This document shows positions 1 through 8,883 of a stretch of DNA of 12,159 bases, in pieces. The DNA comes from 73-13 sp035556395 (GTDB lineage Bacteria; Actinomycetota; Actinomycetes; Actinomycetales; Microbacteriaceae). The notes below the pieces were generated by a model. That model was not told where the DNA came from and made no database searches. It worked only from the letters and a program-made list of their open reading frames with translations. The translations under genes were made by a program, and so were the position numbers. The DNA lies in assembly GCA_035556395.1 (NCBI GenBank), contig DATMFB010000238.1, forward strand, positions 1 to 12,159, written 5' to 3'. The stretch's first letter is position 1, and every line of letters starts with the position of its first letter.

Positions 1-3102
<3,102 letters not shown>

Positions 3103-3261
3103 GGGATTGACCTCCCGCCCTGGCAAGGGCGTATAGCGAGTGAGCGATGACGCGCCGAGCGCTCCCATGCGGATTGACTCTCGCCGCTATTCTCGAGAGA
3201 CACAGGCCGACCGCGATATGACTGCCTGTCCGGATGCGCATGGAGCGAAGCGCAAGGAATC
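3103..3261 (-). promoter_or_regulatory. Long untranslated leader of rpoB
   Basis: If the - strand promoter at 3262-3291 is used, the rpoB message starts near 3255 and carries about 150 nt before the TTG. I see no gene in this stretch. Two modest stems can be drawn on the - strand. One pairs ACAGGC (3229-3224) with GCCTGT (3207-3202). The other pairs CTCTCG (3199-3194) with CGAGAG (3183-3178). Neither has a U-tract typical of an attenuator. The leader is inferred from the promoter call, and the stems are weak enough to occur by chance in GC-rich DNA. Confidence 0.4.
3111..3116 (-). promoter_or_regulatory. Ribosome binding site that fixes the rpoB TTG start
   Basis: On the - strand GGGAGG is followed by an 8-nt spacer (TCAATCCC) and TTG GCT GCT TCG. 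The spacing is ideal and selects this TTG over an upstream in-frame TTG that lies ahead of the site. Confidence 0.75.
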
Positions 3262-3291
3262 ATCATAGTCCGGTTCCGGCACGCCGCGCAA
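3262..3291 (-). promoter_or_regulatory. Probable rpoB promoter (-35 TTGCGC, 18 nt, -10 TATGAT)
   Basis: On the - strand TTGCGC (3291-3286) is followed 18 nt later by TATGAT (3267-3262), a five-of-six match to the -10 consensus. It points at rpoB. The -35 keeps only TTG plus a weak remainder. Such an AT-rich hexamer stands out in this GC-rich sequence. Confidence 0.55.
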
Positions 3292-3300
3292 GTCCGTTCC

Positions 3301-3329
3301 TTGACATCCTTCGCGACCCGGCGTATAAG
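3301..3329 (+). promoter_or_regulatory. Near-consensus promoter facing the DUF559 gene (TTGACA-N17-TATAAG)
   Basis: TTGACA (3301-3306) is a perfect -35. It is followed by exactly 17 nt and TATAAG (3324-3329), five of six to the -10 consensus. Transcription should start near 3336 and pass through the palindrome at 3355-3416 into the gene at 3428. The -35 box lies only 9 nt from the -35 of the outward-facing rpoB promoter, so the two may compete or share a regulator. Confidence 0.7.
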
Positions 3330-3354
3330 CCGCGCGGACCGCGTTCTCTCCTCG

Positions 3355-3416
3355 CATCGACTGTGCACTTCCGCGGCGATTTTCCCCAGATCGCCCTGAA
3401 AACTGCACAGTCGATG
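3355..3416. repeat. Imperfect palindrome, copy 1 (62 bp, CATCGACTGTGCA ends)
   Basis: The left arm starts CATCGACTGTGCA (3355-3367) and the right arm ends with its exact reverse complement TGCACAGTCGATG (3404-3416). Inner bases pair partly, including GGCGAT with ATCGCC, around a short CCCC-containing loop. The same 16 left-end bases and 13 right-end bases recur in a second palindrome of identical length at 4178-4239. It is not a normal terminator because no T-run follows. It ends 11 nt before the GTG of the DUF559 gene, so as RNA it would form a hairpin in that gene's leader. Confidence 0.9.
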
Positions 3417-3427
3417 ACTCAAGAGGT

Positions 3428-4165
3428 GTGAACCTATCGAAACGAATCGCCCGCCTGCGTCCGACCGAGCGCCTGAGCCATGTCACGGCTGCGCGGATAC
3501 TCGGCGTGCCACTGCCGCTCGACGCGGACGAACGCCTGCACATCTCCGCGCCGCCGAACGCGAGCCACTCCCGAGGCAAGGGCGTCGTCGGCCATCGGGA
3601 CGACGGCCCCGCGATCGAGCTCGACGGGCTGCGGGTCTCCGCGCCCGAGCATCTCTTCCTGGAACTCGCGCGGGAGCTGCGGCGCGATGACCTCGTCGCG
3701 GCCGGCGACCACCTCATCCACGTCCCTCGATTCCGCGTCGCCCATCGCCCATGGACGACGCTCGAACGGTTGCGAGCGGCGGCGGTCGGCCCGCATCGTC
3801 GCGTGCGGCTCGCGCGGCTGGCACTCGAGCTGATGCGACCCGGCGTCGAGTCGGCCCAGGAGACGAAGCTCCGCCTGCTGCTCCTCGACGCGGGGCTGCC
3901 GGAGCCGGTCTGCGGATTCGAGCTGCGTGACCGGGACGGGCGAAGCATCGGATGGTTCGACCTCGCCTGGCCCGAGCACCGGGTGCTCGGCGAGTACGAC
4001 GGAGACCAGCACCGCACATCGACCGTGCAGTACGAGAAGGACATCCGGCGGTTCGACCGCGCGGCGGAGGACGACTGGCGCGTGATCCGGGTCCGCGCCG
4101 CGGGTCTGCGCCGCGCCGGACGGGATGACACCGTCGCTCGTTTCGACCGCGCCCTGCGCCGCTGA
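3428..4165 (+). CDS. DUF559 (Vsr-like endonuclease fold) protein, apparently lacking its N-terminus
   Basis: The 245-residue product carries a C-terminal DUF559/MTES_1575-type domain of the PD-(D/E)XK superfamily. SAQETKLRLLLLDAGLPEP (142-160) is followed by WFDLAWPEHRVLGEYDGD (176-193) and QHR. E145, D178, E189 and D191 are candidate metal-binding residues. The N-terminal half (LSHVTAARILGVPLP, then APEHLFLEL) matches the middle of AbiEi-like actinobacterial relatives of about 270-330 residues, so roughly 50 residues of winged-helix N-terminus seem absent. Start choice is weak: GTG 3428 has AGAGG only 1 nt before it, and no other in-frame start lies between it and the stop at 3326-3328. Palindromes end 11 nt before it and begin 12 nt after its stop. 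Cleavage activity is known for Vsr but not shown for this family. It may be a decaying gene. Confidence 0.75.
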   Translation: MNLSKRIARLRPTERLSHVTAARILGVPLPLDADERLHISAPPNASHSRGKGVVGHRDDGPAIELDGLRVSAPEHLFLELARELRRDDLVAAGDHLIHVPRFRVAHRPWTTLERLRAAAVGPHRRVRLARLALELMRPGVESAQETKLRLLLLDAGLPEPVCGFELRDRDGRSIGWFDLAWPEHRVLGEYDGDQHRTSTVQYEKDIRRFDRAAEDDWRVIRVRAAGLRRAGRDDTVARFDRALRR

Positions 4166-4177
4166 CGCTCTGCCAGG

Positions 4178-4239
4178 CATCGACTGTGCACTTTTCGCGG
4201 CGGATAGCCCGGAATCGGCGAGAAAGTGCACAGTCGATG
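4178..4239. repeat. Imperfect palindrome, copy 2 (62 bp, CATCGACTGTGCA ends)
   Basis: This is a second palindrome with the same ends and the same 62-bp length as the copy at 3355-3416. It pairs more strongly: 18 bp from GCATCGACTGTGCACTTT (4177-4194) match 4223-4240 exactly. The inner bases differ from copy 1, as expected for a family of related elements rather than a recent duplication. It begins 12 nt after the DUF559 stop codon. It could slow transcription leaving that gene, but it has no T-tract. Confidence 0.9.
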
Positions 4240-4273
4240 CGGGGGGGAGAACGCGGTGCGGGAGGATGGGCGG

Positions 4274-5122
4274 GTGAGCGAAGTGCGGACGCGGCGGCTC
4301 GGGGGCGGCGGGCTCGCCGAGATCCGCGAGGACCGCTGGCGGCGCGGCGCGTACGAGCTCGTCGTCGACGGGACGCCGCAGTCGCATGTCGACCTCGACC
4401 ACCCGACCGAGCTCGCGTTCGAGTACGTGCGCCGGATGGGCAACGTCATCGACCGGGTCGGCGAGCCCGGTGCGCCGATCACGGCGATCCACCTGGGCGC
4501 GGGCGCGCTCACCCTCCCCCGCTACGTCGAGGCGACGAGACCTCGCTCGCGCCAGCAGGTCGTCGAGCTCGACCGCGACCTCGTCGAGTTCGTGCGCACC
4601 GAGCTGCCGTGGGACCGGCACGCGTCGATCCGGATCCGCTACGGGGACGCCCGCGCGACGCTGCGCTCGCTCCCGCAGGGCCTCGCCGGCACCGCCGACG
4701 TACTCGTCATCGACATCTTCGCGGGCGCGCAGACCCCGGCGCACGTGACGAGCGTCGAGTTCTACCGGGAGGCCGCCGCGCTGCTCGCGCCCGACGGGAT
4801 CGCGCTCGTCAACGTCGCGGACGGGCCGCCGCTGCGCTACGCGCGCTCGCAGGCCGTCACGCTCGAGGCCGCGATCGGGCCCGTCACGCTCCTCGCCGAG
4901 TCGTCGATCGTGAAGGGGCGCCGGTTCGGGAACGTCGTGCTCGCGGCATCGCGCGGCGGGCTGCCCGCGGAGTGGGCCGGCCCGCTCTTCGGGGCCGGGC
5001 CGCACCCGGCCGCGGTGCTCTCGGGGCGCGAGCTCACCGCGTTCTCCGCCGGCGCGCCGATCGCGACCGATGCGACCGCCACCGGCTCCCCGGCCCCCGG
5101 GCGGGGTGTCTTCCGGCTCTGA
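4274..5122 (+). CDS. Spermidine synthase-like / SAM-binding Rossmann protein
   Basis: This is a 282-residue soluble protein with the fold of spermidine synthases and class I methyltransferases. The nucleotide-binding loop is AIHLGAGALTLPRY (71-84), the acidic residue ending strand 2 is VELD (97-100), GDAR is at 124-127 and VIDIFAG at 145-151. In actinobacteria such proteins are usually annotated 'spermidine synthase-like' or 'fused MFS/spermidine synthase' without tested activity. This one has no membrane segment, and I do not see a clear polyamine-synthase catalytic Asp signature, so the substrate is unknown. GTG 4274 is chosen because GGAGG (4261-4265) lies 8 nt upstream; the frame is open further up but runs into the palindrome. 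It begins 34 nt after that repeat and leads a run of three same-strand genes. Confidence 0.8.
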   Translation: MSEVRTRRLGGGGLAEIREDRWRRGAYELVVDGTPQSHVDLDHPTELAFEYVRRMGNVIDRVGEPGAPITAIHLGAGALTLPRYVEATRPRSRQQVVELDRDLVEFVRTELPWDRHASIRIRYGDARATLRSLPQGLAGTADVLVIDIFAGAQTPAHVTSVEFYREAAALLAPDGIALVNVADGPPLRYARSQAVTLEAAIGPVTLLAESSIVKGRRFGNVVLAASRGGLPAEWAGPLFGAGPHPAAVLSGRELTAFSAGAPIATDATATGSPAPGRGVFRL

Positions 5123-5137
5123 AGGCCCGCCGCACCG

Positions 5138-5143
5138 TATCCT
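5138..5143 (+). promoter_or_regulatory. Candidate -10 box (TATCCT) ahead of the helical-repeat gene
   Basis: TATCCT fits the actinobacterial TANNNT -10 element and would start transcription near 5150-5152. That is either right at the in-frame ATG 5152 (a leaderless start) or about 50 nt ahead of the GTG at 5200. No convincing -35 is visible. Confidence 0.4.
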
Positions 5144-5186
5144 GGCGGCGAATGCGACGCGGCGCGCGGCGGCGCATGGAGAGCGT

Positions 5187-5193
5187 GGAGGGG
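5187..5193 (+). promoter_or_regulatory. Ribosome binding site favouring GTG 5200
   Basis: GGAGGGG is followed by a 6-nt spacer and GTG GAG TCG TAC. Neither upstream in-frame ATG (5152 and 5176) has such a site. Confidence 0.6.
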
Positions 5194-5199
5194 ACGGCG

Positions 5200-5715
5200 G
5201 TGGAGTCGTACTTCCTGGGATTCGACCCGGTGAGCCTCGACGAGCGGTTCGACGTCGCGAGCGCGCAGCGCCGGCTCGACGAGCTCGCCGATGAGCGATC
5301 GACCGCGGCGCTCGCCGAGAAGATCGGGCTGCTGCGCGTGACGGGCCGCCCCGAGGAGGCGCACACGGTCGCGACCGAGGCGCTCATGCAGGCCCGGCTC
5401 GCCGGCGATCGCGCGCCGCTGTGCCGCGTCAAGGTCGCGCGCGCGCAGCTCCTGCGCGACGAAGGCAAGCACGAGCAGGCGATCCACGAGCTGTCCGACT
5501 CGATCGTCGAGGCGTCGTCGAGCGGCTGGTTCGGCATCGTCGCGGACGCGCGCCGGCAGCGGGCGCTCGTGCGCATCGCGCTCGGCGAGTACGACTCGGC
5601 GCGCGAGGACCTGAGCGAGGCGCTCGCGGTGCTCGTCCGCGACAACGCGTCGCCGCGGGAGATCGACGTCACGATGTACCTGGTGGGCGCGCTCCTCGAC
5701 CGCACCGGCGGCTGA
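5200..5715 (+). CDS. Small TPR-like helical-repeat protein, function unknown
   Basis: The product is 171 residues from GTG 5200 (MESYFLGFDPVSLDERF...) and looks all-helical. Segments such as EKIGLLRVTGRPEEAHTVA, KVARAQLLRDEGKHEQAIHE and RRQRALVRIALGEYDSARED show the Gly/Ala/Tyr spacing of tetratricopeptide repeats, about three or four units. TPR proteins act as protein-protein scaffolds, and no catalytic motif is visible here. The start is uncertain. An SD (GGAGGGG, 5187-5193) supports GTG 5200, but ATG 5152 follows a TATCCT -10 box closely enough for leaderless translation and would add an arginine-rich stretch of 16 residues. It lies 77 nt after the spermidine-synthase-like gene and 35 nt before the SprT-like gene. 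Other short helical-repeat families remain possible. Confidence 0.7.
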   Translation: MESYFLGFDPVSLDERFDVASAQRRLDELADERSTAALAEKIGLLRVTGRPEEAHTVATEALMQARLAGDRAPLCRVKVARAQLLRDEGKHEQAIHELSDSIVEASSSGWFGIVADARRQRALVRIALGEYDSAREDLSEALAVLVRDNASPREIDVTMYLVGALLDRTGG

Positions 5716-5738
5716 GGCCCGGCGTCGGGGGTCGCGGG

Positions 5739-5744
5739 TACCGT
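5739..5744 (+). promoter_or_regulatory. -10 box (TACCGT) for a probable leaderless SprT-like mRNA
   Basis: TACCGT is followed by 6 nt and ATG 5751, with no Shine-Dalgarno sequence between. In actinobacteria TANNNT placed this close to the ATG usually means the mRNA begins at the start codon. The same spacing is seen before radA at 10008. Confidence 0.5.
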
Positions 5745-5750
5745 CTCGAC

Positions 5751-6203
5751 ATGGCCGAGCTCACGAGGGTCCGCATCTGGGCCGAAGCGCTCATCGCGCT
5801 GCACCTCGACGCGTCGTGGACGTTCGCGTTCGACACCGCGAAGACGCGCGCCGGGCTCTGCGACCACTCGCGTCGCCGGATCTCAGTCTCGCGCTACCTC
5901 GCCGTGCGCTTCGAGGACGACGCGATCCATCAGGTGCTCCTCCACGAGGTCGCGCACGCGCTCGCCGGTCCGCGCGCCGGGCACGGGGCGCGCTGGCTGG
6001 GGACCGCCCGCGAGCTCGGCTACACGGGCGGCCGGACGCACGACGGCCCCATCGCGATCGAGCGCGCGCCCTGGGTCGGCACGTGCCCTGGCGGGCACGA
6101 ACACGTCCGGTTCCGAAGACCGAGCAGGCCGATGTCGTGCGGGCGCTGCAATCGCCGCTACGACCCGACGAACGCGATCGTCTGGCGGCGCCGCGCGGCC
6201 TGA
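5751..6203 (+). CDS. SprT-like zinc metalloprotease domain protein
   Basis: This 150-residue protein is built like the SprT/Spartan family. The zinc-protease helix carries HEVAHAL (65-71), with H65, E66 and H69. A third ligand candidate is H78 in the following GHGARWL, the expected HExxH...HG(x)xW layout. A C-terminal zinc-ribbon-like part has C112, H116, C130 and C133. Eukaryotic Spartan cleaves DNA-protein crosslinks; the role of the short bacterial proteins is not established, so a protease function is inference from the intact motif. ATG 5751 is the natural start although no SD precedes it; a -10 box 6 nt upstream suggests leaderless translation. The stop lies 16 nt from the end of a convergent gene, with no clear terminator in the gap. 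Confidence 0.88.
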   Translation: MAELTRVRIWAEALIALHLDASWTFAFDTAKTRAGLCDHSRRRISVSRYLAVRFEDDAIHQVLLHEVAHALAGPRAGHGARWLGTARELGYTGGRTHDGPIAIERAPWVGTCPGGHEHVRFRRPSRPMSCGRCNRRYDPTNAIVWRRRAA

Positions 6204-6219
6204 ACGAGCGCGCGGCGGG

Positions 6220-6765
6220 TCAGGGCAGGACGCCGACTGAGGCGAGCGCGGCCTTGAGCAGCGCGCCCCGACCACCCTCCATGTCGGACGTGACCTCGTC
6301 CGAGGCCGCCTCCGACGGGCGCAGCCAGGTGATCTCGAGCGCGTCCTGCCGCGGCTCGCACGTCCCGGTCACGGGCACGACGTACGCGAGCGCGACGGCG
6401 TGCTGGCGCGCGTCGAGGAAGCCGCCCTCGGTCGGCCAGGGGAAGTACTCGGCGACGTGGAAGGGGAGCGGGCTCGTCGGCAGCTGGGGGAACGCCATCG
6501 GGCCGAGGTCCTTCTCGAGGTGCCGGTAGAGCGCGTCGCGGATCGACTCCCCGTGCAGGACGCGACCGGACACGATCGTCCGCGTCAGCTCGCCCTCGTT
6601 CGCCCGCAGCAGCAGACCGACCTCGGTCACGCGCCCGAGGCCGTCGACGCGCACGGGCACCGCCTCGACGTAGATGAGCGGCAGTCGGCGACGGATCTCC
6701 GCGAGCTCGTCGTCGGAGAGCCAGCTGGAGTTCCGATCCGGGGTGCCGACGGTCATGTCAGCCAT
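6220..6765 (-). CDS. DUF4916 / Nudix-like family protein
   Basis: The product is 181 residues and resembles the actinobacterial 'NUDIX hydrolase family protein' (DUF4916), with SWLSDDELAEIRRRLPLIYVE near the start, SGRVLHGESIRDALYRH and EKDLGPM in the middle, and PFHVAEYFPWPTEGGFLD followed by RQHAVALAYVVPV. Nudix enzymes hydrolyse nucleoside diphosphates linked to other groups. Here the Nudix box keeps G67, E73, R81 and G88 but has His, Lys and Asp where Glu residues usually coordinate metal (82, 85, 86), so catalysis is doubtful. ATG 6765 is chosen; ATG 6756 is an alternative and neither has a good SD. It lies 63 nt downstream of the GmrSD-type gene on the same strand and may be co-transcribed. 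No functional link is evident. Confidence 0.82.
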   Translation of the reverse strand: MADMTVGTPDRNSSWLSDDELAEIRRRLPLIYVEAVPVRVDGLGRVTEVGLLLRANEGELTRTIVSGRVLHGESIRDALYRHLEKDLGPMAFPQLPTSPLPFHVAEYFPWPTEGGFLDARQHAVALAYVVPVTGTCEPRQDALEITWLRPSEAASDEVTSDMEGGRGALLKAALASVGVLP

Positions 6766-6828
6766 TGTGACCCCCGGCCCGCGGGTCCGTCGACCGCCAC
6801 GCGTCGCGGCCGCGTGATCCGGGAGCGA

Positions 6829-8823
6829 CTACCCCATCCCCCACTCGTAGCGGACGAACACCTCGTCGGCGAGGCCGAGGGCGCCGAGGACGCCCTGCAG
6901 GTCGCGCAGCAGGTACTGCGGCGCGGCGGCCGTCGTCAGCCAGTGGGTCTCGCCGAGCGGCACCCACGTCGACGCCCAGGCCTGGGTGTCGTAGACGGGG
7001 CCGCCGTTCGCGGCGCTGAAGGCGAGCACCTCGTCGGATCGATCGGTCCAGAGCCGGCGGTAGATGCGGGCGAAGAGCGCCGGCAGGTCGTGCACCTCCC
7101 AGTGCTCGCCGCGGTACTCGACGTAGTCGAACTCCTGCTGCCAGCCGGAGTACCAGCCGGGGCGGCGCACGGCGTCGAGGATCGGGGTGAGGCCGTCGTC
7201 GTCGATCGCGCCGGTCGCGGCGCGCGGCCAGATCCGCACGAACTCGGCCGCGAGCCGGCCGGAGCGCTCGCCGATCGGGCCGGACCCCCAGGCGGGCAGC
7301 TCCGCGAGCGCGCGCGTCCCCGGCACCGCGCTCCGCGAGTAGAACGCGGCCTTGTCGGGGAACGAGCGCGCGGCGGCTCCGTCGGCGAGGGGCTCCTCGA
7401 GCAGCGTGAGATTGCCGGCGGTCTGCTGCAGCGCGCGGAGGGAGTTCTGCTCGTCCTCGCTGAGGTCGCGCCAGGCGCGGACGCCGTCCCCGCTCCAGGC
7501 CTCCCCCGGCGCGATCGGGAAGACGTGGTCGACGACGAGGTCCGCGGCGGCGACCGGGAGGTCGGCGATCGACTCGAGGCGACTCAGGACGTATCCGCCG
7601 ACGGGCAGCGCCCGGTAGCGCAGCGCGAGCCGGATGCGCTCGTCGGACGGCGTCACCCGCGCCATCGCGCGGCCGAGCTCCTCGGGGCCGGCCGGCCATT
7701 TGCGGCAGAGCCGCGCGACGAGCCGCTCGCGGTTCGTGCCGACGACCATGCGCCGCAGCAGCAGCGACTCGATGAGCGCGAGCGTCTCGACGAGCACCGG
7801 CGCCGCGAGCGCGCCGCGCCGCCAGTCCCGGACGGCGAGCATGGTGAGCGGGTGCATCGACGAGCCGAAGACGCCGAGGTGGCCGAGCGCGCGTGCGACG
7901 GCGGGGTCCTCGACGGTCGACGGGTCGAGGATGAGGGCGTAGACCTCGGCGAGCTCGCGCCACCCGGCGGCGTGCTCGCGGAGCGCCGCGAGGCCGAGGC
8001 GCGGGAACTCCCGGCGGAACGCGTCGTAGACCGCGCGCTCCTCCGCGGGCGGCTCGACCCCCGTCGTCAGGACGACGAGGTCGCGGAAGAACTCGCCGAT
8101 GAGCTCGCCCGTCGCGCGCTCGATCGGCGCCCAGTACTCGTCCTCGATCTCCGTCTGCTCGTCGTGCGCGAGGCCCATGAGCACGTAGTTGTGGATGAGC
8201 TCGTGGTCGCGCAGCGGCGCCCCGGTCGAGTTGAGGCTCTCGAAGATCTGCTGCGCGTTCGCATCGGGCAGCAGCGTGATCGCGACGTGCTCGAGGCGCG
8301 ACAGCCCCCGCCAGATCCGATCGGCGTCGTCGGAGGCGACCTGGCTGCGGAAGTAGGTGTAGTTCTCCTCGAACCGCGTGCCGGCGACCGCGTCGTGCTC
8401 GCGGCCGAGCACGACCGCCTCGTAGAGCCCCGCCCAGGCGCGATGCGGGTGCAGGCGGGTGCGCTGCGGATCGGCGGGGTCGAGGAGCACGCGGTCGAGC
8501 TGCGCGGCGAACGCGGTGTCGCCGGCCGAGTGCCGCAGCGCCGCGACGAGCAGCATGAGGGTCGTGACGCGCTGCTGGCCGTCGATGAGGACGAGGCCGT
8601 CGTCGCTCGCCGCCGAGAGGATCGAGCCGAGGAAATGGCGCTGGCGGTCGTCGCCGTCGGCCGCGGCGCGGACGTCCGCGAGGAGCTGCGCGCACGCGCT
8701 CGTCTCCCACCGGTACTGCCGCTGATAGACGGGGACGGCGATCCTCCCGGTCGTGGCGGCGAGCCAGGAGAGGGTGCCGACCGCGGTCGCCTCGACGTTC
8801 GTGGAGCTGCCCATCGGGTCCAT
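6829..8823 (-). CDS. GmrSD-type DUF262 + DUF1524 protein with extra C-terminal domain
   Basis: This 664-residue protein joins the two halves of GmrSD-type (type IV restriction) proteins. The DUF262 part (about 10-240) has PVYQRQYRWE (31-40), the hallmark DGQQRVTTL (81-89) and IFESLNSTGAPLRDHELI (193-210); related proteins use it for nucleotide-driven control. The DUF1524 His-Me finger part (about 330-500) has VVDHVFP (430-436) with candidate catalytic H433 and GNLTLL (470-475). At A480 and A485 relatives normally carry Asn, so the nuclease may be impaired. A further segment (about 540-664) with WQQEFDYVEYRGEHWEV and FVRYEWGMG follows; I do not recognise it. ATG 8823 has GAGGGA just upstream and excludes the frame that runs back through the tRNA. 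GmrSD of E. coli T4 exclusion cuts glucosylated hydroxymethyl-cytosine DNA; this protein's target is unknown. It stands alone, without methylase or partner. Confidence 0.85.
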   Translation of the reverse strand: MDPMGSSTNVEATAVGTLSWLAATTGRIAVPVYQRQYRWETSACAQLLADVRAAADGDDRQRHFLGSILSAASDDGLVLIDGQQRVTTLMLLVAALRHSAGDTAFAAQLDRVLLDPADPQRTRLHPHRAWAGLYEAVVLGREHDAVAGTRFEENYTYFRSQVASDDADRIWRGLSRLEHVAITLLPDANAQQIFESLNSTGAPLRDHELIHNYVLMGLAHDEQTEIEDEYWAPIERATGELIGEFFRDLVVLTTGVEPPAEERAVYDAFRREFPRLGLAALREHAAGWRELAEVYALILDPSTVEDPAVARALGHLGVFGSSMHPLTMLAVRDWRRGALAAPVLVETLALIESLLLRRMVVGTNRERLVARLCRKWPAGPEELGRAMARVTPSDERIRLALRYRALPVGGYVLSRLESIADLPVAAADLVVDHVFPIAPGEAWSGDGVRAWRDLSEDEQNSLRALQQTAGNLTLLEEPLADGAAARSFPDKAAFYSRSAVPGTRALAELPAWGSGPIGERSGRLAAEFVRIWPRAATGAIDDDGLTPILDAVRRPGWYSGWQQEFDYVEYRGEHWEVHDLPALFARIYRRLWTDRSDEVLAFSAANGGPVYDTQAWASTWVPLGETHWLTTAAAPQYLLRDLQGVLGALGLADEVFVRYEWGMG

Positions 8824-8848
8824 TCTTCCCTCACCGAGCGCTGAAACG

Positions 8849-8878
8849 CCGGAGGCCCCGCGACTGCGGGGCCTCCGG
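8849..8878 (-). terminator. Hairpin after tRNA-Ser (13-bp perfect stem)
   Basis: CCGGAGGCCCCGC (8849-8861) and its exact complement (8866-8878) close a 4-nt loop, 6 nt past the tRNA 3' end. On the - strand the tail is CGTTTC, a short T-run, so termination may be incomplete. The next gene starts 25 nt further on. Confidence 0.8.
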
Positions 8879-8883
8879 TACGG

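Noticed and set aside
3355..4239. CRISPR array
   Set aside because: There are only two repeats, each a long palindrome, separated by a whole gene; there are no spacers or cas genes.
3434..5005. A 523-codon open frame on the - strand opposite the DUF559 and spermidine-synthase-like genes
   Set aside because: It crosses the palindrome and two genes with recognisable motifs on the other strand; its composition is that of a shadow frame.
6400..8844. An 814-codon open frame on the + strand opposite the GmrSD-type gene
   Set aside because: It is antisense to a protein with clear DUF262/DUF1524 motifs; its composition is Arg/Glu/Val-biased and no domain is recognisable.
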